From NCBI RefSeq assembly GCF_963678635.1, contig NC_087068.1:26662318-26726317 (forward strand): a stretch of DNA of 64,000 nucleotides. The letters run 5' to 3'. The translations under genes and the position numbers were made by a program. This DNA comes from Symsagittifera roscoffensis (lineage: Eukaryota; Xenacoelomorpha; Acoela; Convolutidae). Shown here piece after piece: positions 44,931 to 56,646 of the stretch; within the stretch, counting starts at the first letter, position 1, and the number at the start of each line of letters is the position of its first letter. The notes beneath the pieces are model-generated. The model ran no database searches. It was not told the DNA's origin and saw only the letters and a program-made list of their open reading frames with translations.

Positions 44931-45270
44931 TTTTTAACAATGTTCAAGAAAATTGGAACGACTTCTTCGTGCAGGTCGTTCTCTGGAATTAACACGTTTC
45001 GTAAATAGTTTCACAAGGGATTTTTTAGGTCTACTTCCTTCTCCTTGTTGCCTTTTGTTTTTTTCTAACTGTGCTTCTGAGTGCCTGCTTAGGGTTTTTC
45101 TTTTTGTTGCATTTTCGATCAGTTCTGGAATTGTATAAAATAGTAGTTTTTTTCCGATCCTTTTTGCTGCGGTTATTACAAAATTGCAAGCAAATTGAAA
45201 GTTCCACTCTCCCTACTTCTAAGGCTAAAACCAGTGCCGCGCTGTCTGTGATGCCTCGAGAAATGGTGTG

Positions 45271-48200
45271 AGTTAATTTGATCGTGGTAATATGAATCTA
45301 TATTCATCATTTGCTAAGGATTTGCTATTTCATAGAAAAAACTTCTCCCCTTTAGTTTCTTTACGCAAGTTCGTGGAAGCATTGGAAACATTGTAAGCCA
45401 GAAGCTTTTAAGTTCAAAAGTTAGAAAAAATTTTTGTTGATCAAAAGCACTTTATGTATTCCAACTTCCCTAATTTTGTCCTACGACGAATTTCATCCGG
45501 TAATTATTCAATGCCCATATTCTCTCAACTCCTTACTTTTAATTTTATATCGAAGATGGCCTGGATATTTAGTCTTATTCAACTTTCAAGCTTGCTATAA
45601 ATCAATCTTGTGTAATACACAAAAATGTTTTCAGTTACGTTAATTTATCTGGAAAGGGAAGATAATTTTTGTAACTGCTACTCTCCCTAAAAGACTTGCA
45701 ATTTTTTTTCACTCAGAAGAATTTTGAAGTTGACCAGCGTGTTATCTTAAAAAACGTTCATTGATGCAGTTGGTACAAGTGTAATTTTGAAGGAATGGAG
45801 AACAATAATGGTGAAATAGCTGGAACTGCCTTCAGTCAAGATTGTTTATGATTCTGCCTTTTCCAGAAAACGTAAAACCTTCCCTCAATCGGTTTTTTGT
45901 AAGTATCAACCACGTTTTATATTGGCGGAATCCGTGTTTTAATGACCACAGAATCATACAATTCATCGGTCAACGATTGTTTGTAATCTTTTCGAAAAAG
46001 TATTACTACTGTAGCGAGCGTAACTAAATCACCATCATAAGGATTTGGACGTCGAACATATTTCAAAATGTCTTCTGCTGTTTATGAAACCAGGCGTAAA
46101 TCATCTTTTTTAGTTATTTCTGGTGTAAGTTTGTGACAAAATTTGTTCGCGAATTATTTGCACTGACAAAATTTTCGAATATTATGAGTGTGTTCGTTTT
46201 TCCACTTAGTTTTTAGGAATTAGATTTTCCAAGAACAGATACTTCTCTCAGCCAATGCGGTCTTTTTTCGCTCTCTGAACTATATGTTTCCTTGCCTTTC
46301 TTTTAACATAACGTTTTACAGGATTCCTTAAGCTCTGTACCCTTGTATTCCTAAAATTTTTAAGTTCTTTTGTCCTTAATAATAGTTTAAACGCTCGCTA
46401 TGTAGTTGTTGCAAACTTTGATTTCATGCAGTACATGCAGTCATGAGCAAGACAATATTTAAGTTCATGGTTTCATTTGCTAATTTATCACCATTGGTCA
46501 CATTTAGCGAACAGGTTTTGTGGATAACTTAAAGTGTGATCTTGGGACGGGGCGTGTTTTGTATGTCTGTTCAATTTTTGTATATGCAGGCTCTCTGTCA
46601 AGGAAACGCTGACCTTTGTCCTTGTTTTTTAGCTTTCAGCATTTTTTCACAAGTTTGGTAACCGCCTCCACTTTTTCTATTATTCAAGAATCTGAGTATT
46701 TATTAGACGTTCTGTGCGAGTCGCAGCCATCTTGTGACTCCTTTTCGCTTCTTTGTGTTCTAGTTTGTAGTGTCGGTGAGAACTTTTCTTTACTTCCTTT
46801 AACGTTTGCACTTCTTTTTCCGGCCAAGCGGGGGATGTTGGGAAGGTTCTTGATGGTCCATCTTCGCGCTTTTTTTGCCCGATAAAAAACGCTGACTGAA
46901 CCGCCTGTTTTTTTTTCATCTTGACATCCTGATTTAATACTACTTTTTCATTCACATTGAGAGCAGCAGTTAGATTGATAATGAATGCCGAATTGTGTAG
47001 CTGTTTGCATATTGTTGTTTGTCATATCAAAACACTGAAGTCTCAAGTCCTGTCGGTACTTTGTCCTTTTGTACCAACTCATTCTTTAAGTTTTTTATCG
47101 CTGTTTCTGAGTTTTTTAAAGTTTAAAGTATGGTTTTTGCTCCACATTTTTTCTTTGGAAAGACCTGTAACTGACCTAAAAGTTTTTGGTCGGTTTATTG
47201 TTTTTCTATTCTAATCATTCTTTTTGACTGAATTTTACCGGTACTTCTTTATCATCCAATAATAGTTTACGCTGTTCTTGTTAGGGCTTTGCATTTTCCT
47301 TAATTAATTGCTTCGTTGCAGTGGTTTGATTAGTTTCAAGTGAGTTTTTTGTTAAACAGCGTTGTCATGAATCAACGTGCAGCAACTTAATGCTCTTTAG
47401 ATTAAGTGTTTTGCACTTAGAAGGAAGTCTTCAGCAGTCAGATTTATGTTGTGAGGTAGTTCTAACAAAAATTAAGTATTTGTCGCACTAGACGGAATAC
47501 TTCCTTACTCAAAATCATTGCTCGCCTTTGACAATAATGGTTTCAGGAGTGATTAAATTTTTGTTATCTGTCTCTAATTGTACGATGCTGGCAATTTTAA
47601 CAGATGCGTTTCCATTGACTACCTTGAGCAAAGTTTCACAAATAAGAGCAATGATCGCGCAATTTGAAGGTTTTCTGATTAATCGTCTGAGCTAATCAGC
47701 TTTCAATTGCATGTTACGCTGCAGAATAGATAAGTTCTTCTTTTTCAGTTGTAAATGGAGTAGTTTCTGCTTTGGATAGGTTTTGAAAAACTATAGGTAA
47801 GATAACTGAACAGTGCATATTTCTCAACACAAAACTCTGAAGAAATTCATTCAAGTTTTTTTTATAGGTAATCACTGTTTTCCCGATGGGACTGTGTAAA
47901 TAGTTTGTGAACCAGTTGTAAGCTTTTTGCTTGCGCCTCCCAATGGAAACCATGTAAATTATTTGTTAACCAGCTGTGAGCTATTTCCTCAAGCTTTTTT
48001 GCTCGAGCAGAACATTGAAGTTCACTGAAGGTAAAAATTGAGTCGGTCGCTGTAGTTTTAAGTTGTTAATGCTAATGATTATCTGCGAAGGCGTTTTTTT
48101 GTATAGAAGTATTTCCACGTCAAGCACAACTGATTTCTAGTTTTCTAGCCTAGCATTTTTGTATTAATAGACTTCTGGCTTTTTCAACTTAATGAAAGGA

Positions 48201-49730
48201 TGAAAAATTTTCCTTTTCAAATGCCCAAATAAACTGGCGTTACAATTTCAGGTAGACTTGTAACAGTACATTAGACAATCTTGAAATAACTCTTGTACGA
48301 TTCCGGCCGCATCGTCTAAAATAGCGTGAAATTTCAAAGTCGTAGAACTTTTCAACTAATTGACCAAGGATGAGTTGTCATTACCAATCAAGCTGATTTA
48401 ACTTAGTTAAAACGTCTCAGTTAAAGTTATCAAAACTAGCAAAAAACAAAGAACATGCAGCACAAAAACAAAGAAAATAGTTTCAAGAGTTATCAAGATG
48501 TGTCTTCTATTTTGTCGTTTAATTTTTGTGATCCTTTTCAAATCAATTGGAGTTACTTATTAATTTGGCAATTTCATTTTTTTACCAACACCTTCTAACC
48601 TGCTGAGTTTCAAGTCGATGGATACAAAAGTAACCTTGCAGATACTACTTAAACTCATTCATATATTAGTGGTAGATGACTAAATAAACCACCAGAAGTT
48701 TTTTTTTCATTTTGATAGCTTGTGGAAATATAGACGGATTTTTTTTTCTCCTAGCCCCTATCAAGCAGAATTTAACAAAAGTCAAACAAACATTCGAATA
48801 CGTTTTATAACCAACAATAAACAGATTGCTCACAAAACCATTTTCTTTTGTAGAATTGCACCATGTGATTTGTTAGAGCCCACTCAAATATATTTGTTGA
48901 TTGAAAGCTAATTTGTATTCTTTCTCACAAACTTTTCTTCGCAACTCGATAAACGCGACGTAGTGTTCCTTACCGAATTTGACATTCGAATTTTTTCCCT
49001 AGTTGAAAACACTCTCAATTGTAAGCATTTGTTATCAGCACACCAAGTTCACTCACTCCAGTTTCATTTTTTTATTTCAGATTTTGAAAAAGTTATTGTC
49101 AGCTATAACTTTCTCAGCTATAATTTTTCACATTACTGCTTCCTTTTCACCATAAAGTATAGCACATTTTGAGAAAATAGTTTAATGCTACCAACCGTTA
49201 AATTACGCTGCCAAAATCACCGGCGATTTTTTATTATATACCAAAAAGTCCAAATTTAGCAAAAAAATTCAACTAGGTCTCGGAAAATCATCTTCTCGCT
49301 CGTTTAATCAATATAATTAAACAGAAACAAAAATAAGGACCCCAAAAATTGGAATCAGAAGAAATTATGTATCGAGTTCCTTTTTGTTAAGCTAAGTTGC
49401 GAGATCCTAACTAGAGGGTCTTCTGCTATGTTGGTTGAAAATGTCTTTCGGTTTATAAAATCCCTGGGTGAGTTTACATGAAAAATTAAGGGCTCACGTC
49501 CCAGGGTGTTAGGACTCTCCTTTCATTGGAAGGACCCCCCTTTAGGAAAGAGCCCCCTTAGGATCCGGGACACGATACAAAACAACTCCGACTACCTTTA
49601 AACTTCATTTTTGAAAATCTACTTTAACCTTCACATAACCCAAGACAACTTGGCAGGAAGAACACACTACCAATTCTGAACAGATTTAATCTCCATACCT
49701 TAAATTTTTTCATTCAGCCATAATAACTAA
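45271..49730. other. 4.4 kb without a recognised gene
   Basis: AT-rich DNA. Open frames of 60-91 codons occur but none shows a domain or a duplicate elsewhere. A direct repeat of ~65 bp (GTAAATAGTTTGTGAACCAGTTGTAAGC and GTAAATTATTTGTTAACCAGCTGTGAGC) lies at 47890-48010. Near 49490-49570 a CCC/GGG-rich patch (GGGCTCACGTCCCAGGG, AGGACCCCCC) may be a decayed insertion. No LTR matching the copia element was found. Confidence 0.35.
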
Positions 49731-49844
49731 CAATAAAATAGAAAACTTGATAGGTGGGGTGAAAGTGGATAGGAGCAAAGGGCAAAGGTCAGCAACTTTT
49801 GATGCAAAGCAAAATTTCATCATTTGGCATCTCTTTTCAGCTTA

Positions 49845-49860
49845 CCCCCCCCCCCCCCCC
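49845..49860. repeat. Poly(C) tract, 16 nt
   Basis: Uninterrupted C run followed by GTTTATCTCATAAC. No TIR typical of the MITE family adjoins it. Confidence 0.9.
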
Positions 49861-50133
49861 GTTTATCTCATAACTTCACACGATGTGGAGATCAAATTCA
49901 CTCTGAATAATGGGTCGCTCTTTGATCTTTAAAATATTTTCTCCCCCGCCAACTCGGTTTTTCACTTTTACCATTGATTTCACAGGGTTATGTATGAAAC
50001 CCAACTGTGTATAGAAATTAGCAAACATGTGCATTTTAAGTTTGCACAACAGCGCAAGCATTGATTTCATACTGTGAAAACTGCAGTAGATTGGAGCGAA
50101 AAATTTTTAAATATTATTTCAAATTAAACATTT

Positions 50134-50345
50134 GGCTCTTTTTCCTCCCCCCCCCCCCCCCCCCCCACCTCAGACGAGCTTCATTTTTTAGTGTAATGAG
50201 TGGTTTTACGAGGTTGAGTATGAAAACCAAATATGTTTGTAGTGGCTTTATTAGTCTGTATGTAAATTTTCATGACATTCCGATAAAGGGGTCAACAAAT
50301 TTACATGTAAAAATTCGCAGGTGGGGGGGGGAATGAAAAAGAGCC
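50134..50345. mobile_element. MITE of the GGCTCTTTTTCC family, element M1
   Basis: Ends GGCTCTTTTTCC and, inverted, ATGAAAAAGAGCC. Flanks AAACATTT (50126-50133) and GAACATTT (50346-50353) are an 8-bp TSD with one mismatch. A 20-nt C tract follows the left TIR and a 9-nt G tract precedes the right TIR. The interior matches M2 (52022-52235) over its full length. Noncoding. Confidence 0.8.
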
Positions 50346-50434
50346 GAACATTTTCCTTAGATTATGATAACATGAAATCAGTTTAAACGCACAGTTGGAG
50401 GTCAGCAAGGGACAAAAGGAAAAATTCAAGGGTC

Positions 50435-50590
50435 GGTTTTTTGTTCACGTTGTTCGAATCTTACAAAAATTGGCATGCGAACGAATTAGGCCATGACAAA
50501 CAGATTTAGTCTTCATGTTTAGCCTTGTGAAGCCCCTCGTTACTCCATAAAATTGATGCTTAGGTGAGGTGGGGGGAAGGAAAAAGAGCT
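50435..50590. mobile_element. MITE of the same family, element M5 (worn ends)
   Basis: Right end GGGGGGAAGGAAAAAGAGCT; left end worn (GGTTTTTTG). Flanks CAAGGGTC (50427-50434) and CAAGGGGC (50591-50598) give an 8-bp TSD with one mismatch. Interior matches M4 (TTGGCATGC, AATTAGGC.ATGACAAACA, AATTGATGCTTA.GTGA). Confidence 0.6.
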
Positions 50591-50639
50591 CAAGGGGCAT
50601 TCATTTTCTGAGGGAAAAAAGACAAAGTTCTTTTTCTTC

Positions 50640-50835
50640 CTCTGCCCCCTAGTAATTTTTTATTGCAATTTTTTATTGCGACTATTTTTCGACCATCGCG
50701 ATCAAGATACGGTATTTCAATAATTTGTTGCGACCTGTTCAGACAATGGTTTTTCGGTCGCGGAATCAACATTTCCTCGACCGAATAAGTCGAAAAATTA
50801 GTCGCGGACCTCGACCCGGGTGAAAGACTTTGGCT
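50640..50835. repeat. Degenerate GGTCGCGG-type repeat
   Basis: Words GCGACTATTTTTCGACCATCGCG, TTTTTCGGTCGCGG, GTCGAAAAATTAGTCGCGG resemble the array at 23566-24170 in reverse. Single-copy patches, no 60-bp periodicity here. Confidence 0.5.
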
Positions 50836-51430
50836 CGCAATTTAAGATTATTTGTTAATGACATGCTGACTGCTTCAGGTATTCCAAAGCACCATTTATC
50901 TTGAACAACCGCCACTGAACATCAATAATAAAGCTTATGTGAGATGTGGGAAAGAGGTACAATTGCAAAAAATGAAACTGATAAAGGCCTGCTTCACGAA
51001 AAGAAAACCGAGATTTTTGCACGTGGATAAGGGAATATGAGTTGTTACAGAAAGATTTAAAAGTTTCTTCAATAATGACAACTGCTGAACTAGGCTCATC
51101 TTCGGTAAGTTTCGAAATTTTTTTATTAGGTCTTCACGGTAACCAATTTTTGGTTTTCTAGAAATTTTAATCCCTAATATCAGTTTGAAGTTGTCGATAA
51201 GGTCTATAAAGGGACAAAATATTTTACGCGTTTTTTATCTGAAACTCAAAAAACTGTGCAAAATGATTTTAGATTTTCCAGTCGTAATGAAAATTGTGAG
51301 TTGAATAAGTAAACAGACTGTTATAATATTTTAAACAATTAACCCTATGAACTAACATTGTAATACTTCAAGGACTGGAAAAACTAAGAAAATCCACAGG
51401 AGCACAAGTTTTTCGTCTTTTTCTTGAGAG
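50836..51430. other. No gene recognised
   Basis: AT-rich spacer between MITEs; contains only short frames. Confidence 0.35.
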
Positions 51431-51441
51431 GGAAATTTTTT

Positions 51442-51664
51442 GGCTCTTTTTCCTTCACTCCCACTAAGTATTTTTAATTATAAATTTTTCTGTTTCCCTT
51501 GTCTGATTGTTACAAATTTTGGCATGCCATGCGGACTAATTAGGCTATGACAAACATATTTGGTCTGCAATTCTCACCTTGTAAAACCCCTAGTTACGCC
51601 AAACAATTGATGCTTATGTGAAGTGGGGGTGGGGGGGGGGGGGGGTTGAGAGGTAAAAAGAACC
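51442..51664. mobile_element. MITE M4
   Basis: Left end GGCTCTTTTTCCTTCACTCCC, right end GAGGTAAAAAGAACC with a 15-nt G tract (51631-51645) inside it. Both flanks read AATTTTTT (51434-51441 and 51665-51672), an exact 8-bp TSD, though low-complexity. Confidence 0.7.
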
Positions 51665-52021
51665 AATTTTTTTTATCTAACAACTACTAGAAGTATATTT
51701 CAGTTTTGTATTTTTTGAAACTGTCGTTACACCAAAAAAAACTAATATTTTTTTCTTAAAAATTTAAATTAGTGGGCACTATTCGATTTATCAAACAAGT
51801 TTACTTCATATCAGCAGGAAAATTGGATCTCGTTGGCTATTGCGCTCCTTTTGCAAAAGGGCGAGTTTTGCTGCCAGGTTCAAAATCTTACATCTTAACC
51901 ATAAAACTATTTCTGTGGAGGTGAGATTCGGGGCTCTATTCCAGTATCCCACCCCCTTAGTTAAATTTGAAAGTAAAGTTGTTCAAATATTGTTCACACA
52001 GCATTTTGCATATAAGAAATG

Positions 52022-52235
52022 GGCTCTTTTTCCTTCACCCCCCTCCCCACCTCACACGAGCTTCAATATATTAGTGTAACGAAGGATTTTACGAGGTTGA
52101 GTGTGAAGACCAAATATGTTTGTTGGCCTTATTAGTCTGTATGTAAATTTTCATAACAATCGGACAATGTGGTCAACAAATTTACATGTAAAGTTTTGCA
52201 GGTGGTTGGGGGGGGGGGGGGAAGGAAAAAGAGCC
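52022..52235. mobile_element. MITE M2, nested
   Basis: GGCTCTTTTTCCTTCACC ... GGTTGGGGG..GAAGGAAAAAGAGCC, with a 14-nt G tract (52208-52221) before the right TIR. Left flank AAGAAATG (52014-52021), right flank AAGAAATT (52236-52243). Full-length relative of M1, in the same orientation. Confidence 0.85.
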
Positions 52236-52243
52236 AAGAAATT

Positions 52244-52461
52244 GGCTCTTTTCCAGTTCCCCCCCTTTCAAATTCAATACTGAAAAGTCTATTTAACGTG
52301 TTGTCATAATGCAATGAAATTTGGCGTGGTAAACAAATCGACAATTTTGAACAGATTTGTTCTTCATACTTTACAGCGTAACATCACGCATTTAGCCGTG
52401 AAAACACGTAAAACAAACATAAAACTCGGTATTTTGAAAGGGGGGAAACTGAAACAGAGCC
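52244..52461. mobile_element. MITE M3, nested directly beside M2
   Basis: GGCTCTTTTCCAGTTCCCCCCC ... GGGGGGAAACTGAAACAGAGCC. Left flank AAGAAATT is shared with M2; right flank AAGAAATG (52462-52469). The three AAGAAAT words show two integrations into the same 8-bp target. Interior (TTTGGCGTGGTAAACAAATCG) is unlike M1/M2, so the TIRs define a family with several interiors. Confidence 0.85.
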
Positions 52462-53179
52462 AAGAAATGTTGTGAAAATTTGTTCACCTGTTCACGCCGA
52501 CACATTTTAATGCAGTTTATAACATGGAAAGTCGTTTTAAATAAGTTTTCGTTTTAAATTTAAGTTTTTGTTTTAAGTTTTCGTTTTAAATATGTCGTAT
52601 TAAATTTCCAAAAAAAATCAAAGGGTGGTGAAACTGGAAAAGAGCCAGATTCGGTACTAGGTTCGGCTAGTGAACAAACACTTCCGTAATCTCGCAATTA
52701 ATAGTACTTGAAGTCGTACAGCAACCCTTCGGTGGTTTTGTAGACATTATTGCATGACTTTGCGCGGTCATCAGCTGCTAGTTGATCAGCTGCTAGATCG
52801 ACCTCGGAAACCTCTGAGCATTTTCTAAAAAGCAAATTCCTAATTCGCACTGGCTTGGATCAGATCGGACTAGCTGTGTTCTACAGGAGGGCTAATTGTG
52901 TAAAGAGCTCACTGTTAATGTCCCAAAGACAATGGATTTTCAGAAAATTCCGCGCTAATCACCAGCCCTGAGTGAAGTCAGTTATGTTTCAGCTCGGGAG
53001 AAATAGACTGAATATTTGTGCTCAGGTAGTTTTTTTTCTCCAGAAAATTTCCGATTTTCTAACTATCCATTTCTGACAGAATTTTTTTTAAAACAAAAAA
53101 TATTGTTGACTTGAGCTCGAACTTAAAAAAATATATTTTTTTGAGGTTGTGAGGCTTTAAGAATAGCCATTTTGGCCTT

Positions 53180-53270
53180 TTTGGGACATTTAACGCGTAA
53201 TATAATTCGCGCTATTAAAACGTGAGCGGAGCTTTATTCCGTCTTAGAAGTCATTCTTAAATGAATTGAG
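53180..53270 (-). repeat. Repeat R1 fragment, reversed (duplicated at 55310-55400)
   Basis: GCGCTATTAAAACGTGAGCGGAG.. TTCCGTCTTAGAA is the reverse complement of the TTTCTAAGACGGATTAACTC..CGCTTACGCG part of the copy at 22797. Ends with motif D1 about 190 bp to the right. Confidence 0.6.
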
Positions 53271-53439
53271 GCCAGGTTTTTGTTCTTGTTATTAATTATC
53301 GATACGCCAAATTTTTTGCTTAGGATTTTGAATACCTTTTCATTTAAAAAAAATCGAATTTTTTTAAATTTTATATTTTTAACTAAATGTCACCCATTTT
53401 CGTTATGCAAACAATACTCAATATACCTTGAAATGTAGT

Positions 53440-53475
53440 CGAAACACTCAGGCTTCGCCTTGATACGAGCAGTTT
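53440..53475 (-). repeat. Short dispersed motif D1 (copies at 53440 and, duplicated, 55568)
   Basis: GTCGAAACACTCAGGC, TTC loop, GCCTTGATACGAGCAG: reverse complement of motif D1 with a diverged left word. Confidence 0.5.
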
Positions 53476-53929
53476 TGTTTTACTACTTCAAGGTGAACTG
53501 AAAAGAAATTATTTGCATGCGTTTTTTTGCTATTTCCTATGCATTGCGCAAAAAAGAACCATTTTGTCCGACTTTCGAAGAAAGTGAGGATCAAAAATGA
53601 TCCATATATGCTCGGTTTGATTTTTTTATTCAGACTAAGTTTAGAAACGTTGACTGCACATAAGGATCGATCCGGAAAGCGATTAGGTTTGCATTTGACT
53701 AAAGTACGGCTTTGCTGCTGGAATAATAATTTGTTAGTTTGTTTCAAGACGCGAATTATTTATGCCTGGCAAATTATCCGCAGTCATAATCGTTGCAAAT
53801 TAAATGGAGGCAAGCTAATTGTTATGCTTAGGTCTATAAACAACTCAAATTTCAATACTTTGGTATTATCAGCCTAAAATTTGTAATTTTTGAATATTCA
53901 ATTTACGAAAAACGATTCGAGACCAATTA

Positions 53930-53972
53930 ATGGGCAGTCGGAACAGTCAGGGCTTTGCTTTGATGCGAGCAG
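53930..53972 (-). repeat. Short dispersed motif D1 (copies at 53930 and, duplicated, 56063)
   Basis: GGGCAGTCGGAACAGTCAGG..TTTGATGCGAGCAGTC. Two D1 motifs 490 bp apart in each duplication unit face the same way, as do the two at 22446 and 22616. Confidence 0.55.
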
Positions 53973-54295
53973 TCTTTTTTTTCTTGTATGCCCAGAAAAA
54001 CGTAAGCAAATGAAGTACACAATGCAAATTCTGTACTTTTGATGGCTCTTCTCCAGCTTACCAACATTGCCGTTTTAAATTTAGCATACGTGAATTTGCA
54101 TAAAAATTGTAAATATCTGTTCACTTTAAAAATGTTTGATAGTCATTACAAATAGTTTTTGAAAGTTAACCTCAAAAAAATCATGTTAGGATACTGAAAA
54201 GTCATTTTGACAAAAGCAAAAATTCACTTTATGTTTTTGTGCATATTGCATTTACTGTAATCTTTTGAAAAACAGAGGATTTGATTTTAGTTTCA

Positions 54296-54514
54296 GGCTT
54301 TTTTCAGTTTCCCACCCCCTTCGTAAAAGTACAAAACAAAGCTGTTCAAAAATTGTTCACAAGACAGTTTTCATGTCAAAAATATTGTAACAATTTGTTC
54401 ACCTGTTCACGCTGACACGTTTCGATGCAGCTCATAACAAGAAAAGTCAATTTAATTAGAATTTCATATAATGAATTTCAAGAAAAAATCAAGAAAAGGA
54501 ACTGGAAAAGAACT
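54296..54514. mobile_element. MITE M6a
   Basis: GGCTTTTTTCAGTTTCCCACCCCC ... GGAACTGGAAAAGAACT. Flanks TAGTTTCA and TAGTTTAA form an 8-bp TSD with one mismatch. Interior matches the host MITE at 51932. Duplicated as M6b. Confidence 0.7.
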
Positions 54515-54914
54515 TAGTTTAAATAAAAATATTTAGCAAACATTTTTTGGTTGAACAAACAGTTTATTTGCATGTATGCAAATTTTTATGCATGGAAATC
54601 TACAGACAGAGTTTTTGAACCGACTATCATTATGAGTCCAAACTGTGCATTTTGAAAACTGTCAAAGGTTTCCGCAATAAGAACGCTCCCTTTAGGCTTT
54701 CTTTGTTCTTTTATTTTCTCTGATCGTTTCGACGCAATTATAACATGTTTATAGGCTTGTCTGTGAAATCCAGGAACATACAGATCCAGTGCACGGTTTG
54801 GCGTCGTAAAGTTTACAATTGTGGAAGAACTTTATCTTCTGATATTTTTTTTGTTTTTCTCGCGAAAACAGCTACAACGGAAAATATGCAAGGAATCAAA
54901 TGATACACCATAAT

Positions 54915-54933
54915 ACAGGGTGTTCCAAAACCT
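54915..54933 (+). repeat. Tc1/mariner-like terminal repeat end
   Basis: TACAGGGTGTTCCAAAACC lies at the junction of the two 2.1-kb units. CAGGGTGTTCCAAAA is typical of IS630/Tc1/mariner terminal repeats. The related TATAGGGTGACCAAAACC stands at 57050, at the end of the second unit and the start of the transposase relic. Confidence 0.5.
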
Positions 54934-56427
54934 CTGAGCATTTTCTAAAAAACAAATTCCTAATTCGCACTGGCTTGGATCAGATCGGACTAGCTGTGTT
55001 CTACAGAAAGGCTAATCGTTTAAAGAGCTCACTGTTAATGTCCCAAAGACAATGGATTTTCAGAAAATTCCGCGCTAACCACAAGCCCTGAATGATGTCA
55101 CTTATGTTTCAGCTTGGGAGAAATAGACTGAATATTTGTGCTCAGGTGTTTTTTTTTCTCCAGAAATTTCCGATTTTCTTACTACCCATTTCTGACAGAG
55201 TTTTTTTTAAAACAAAAAATATTGTTGACTTGAGCTCAAACTTAAAAAAATTTTTTACACGTTATCTTTTTTTTGAGGTTGTGAGGCTTTAAAAATAGCC
55301 ATTTTGGCCCTTTTGGGACATTTAATGCGTAATCTAATTCGCGCTATTAATACGTGAGCGCAGCTTTATTCCGTCTTAGAAGTCGTTCTTAAATGAATTG
55401 AGGCCAGATTTGTGTTCTTGTTACTACCTATCGATACGCTAAATTTATTGCTTAGGATTTTGAATACCTTTTCATTTAAAAAAAATCGAATTTTTTTAAA
55501 TTTTATATTTTTAACTAAATGTCACCCATTTTCGTTATGCAAACAATACTCAATATACCTTGAAATGTAGTCGAAACACTCAGGCTTCGCCTTGATACGA
55601 GCAGTTTTGTTTTACTACTTCAAGGTGAACTGAAAAGAAATTATTTGCATGCGTTTTTTCGCTATTTCCTATGCATTGCGCAAAAAAGAACCGTTTTGTC
55701 CGACTTTCGAAGAAAGTGAGGATTAAAAATGATCCATAAATGCTCGGTTTGATTTTTTTATTCAGACTAAGTTTAGAAACATTGACTGCACATAAGGATC
55801 GATCCGGAAAGCGATTAGGTTTGCATTTGACTAAAGTACGGCTTTGCTGCTGGAATAATAATTTGATAGTTTGTTTCAAGACGCGATTTATTTATGCCTG
55901 GCAAATTATCCGCAGTCATAATCGTTGCAAATTAAATGGAGGCAAGCTAATTGTTATGCTTAGGTCTATAAACAACTCAAATTTCAATACTTTGGTATTA
56001 TCAGCCTAAATTTTGTAATTTTTGAATATACAATTTACGAAAAACAATTCGAGACCAATTAATGGGCAGTCGGAACATTCAGGGCTTTGCTTTGATGCGA
56101 GCAGTCTTTTTTTTTCTTGTATGCCCAGAAAAACGTAAGCAAAAGAAGTACACAATGCAAATTCTGTACTTTTGATGGCTCTTCTCCAGCTTACCAACAT
56201 TGCCGTTTTAAATTTAGCATACGTGAATTTGCATAAAAATTGTAAATATCTGTTCACTTTAAAAATGTTTGATAGTCATTACAAATAGTTTTTAAAAGTT
56301 AACCTCAAAAAAATCATGTTAGGATACTGAAAAGTCATTTTGACAAAAGCAAAAATTCAATTTATGTTTTTGTGCATATTGCATTTACTGTAATATTTGA
56401 AAAACAGAGGATTTGATTTTAGTTTCA

Positions 56428-56646
56428 GGCTTTTTTCAGTTTCCCACCCCCTTCGTAAAAGTACAAAACAAAGCTGTTCAAAAATTGTTCACAAGACATT
56501 TTTCATGTCAAAAATTTTGTAACAATTTGTTGATCTGTTCTTGCTGACACGTTTCGATGCAGCTCATAACAAGAAAAGTCAATTTAATTAGTTTTTCATA
56601 TAATGATTTTCAAGAAAAAATCAAAGAAGGGAACTGGAAAAGAGCC
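56428..56646. mobile_element. MITE M6b
   Basis: Copy of M6a carried by the tandem duplication; its right end is better preserved (GGAAAAGAGCC) and the flanks are the same TAGTTTCA / TAGTTTAA pair. Confidence 0.75.

Larger units (their letters stand above)
39680..45260 (-). mobile_element. Decayed Ty1/copia retrotransposon
   Basis: Read from right to left, recognisable gag, zinc knuckle, integrase, reverse transcriptase and RNase H fragments appear in the copia order (integrase before RT). Frames shift repeatedly and stops are frequent, so the element is dead. The separate parts are listed below. LTRs were not identified. Confidence 0.75.
51932..52646. mobile_element. Host MITE M6', interrupted by two younger MITEs
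   Basis: Left end GGCTCTATTCCAGT..CCCACCCCCTTAG, right end GGTGAAACTGGAAAAGAGCC. Flanks AGATTCGG (51924-51931 and 52647-52654) are an exact 8-bp TSD. Its interior (GTTCAAATATTGTTCACA, TTTGTTCACCTGTTCACG) matches elements at 54296 and 56428. M2 and M3 sit inside it at 52022-52461. Confidence 0.8.

Noticed and set aside
41290-45271. Many Ser/Phe/Leu-rich plus-strand ORFs
   Set aside because: They are antisense shadows of the minus-strand copia polyprotein.
50061-52344. ORFs with poly-Pro runs
   Set aside because: The prolines are translated C homopolymers of MITE ends.
53448-56257. Pairs of 65-116-codon ORFs on both strands
   Set aside because: They recur only because of the 2.1-kb tandem duplication and overlap repeats R1 and D1; no domain and no exon signals.
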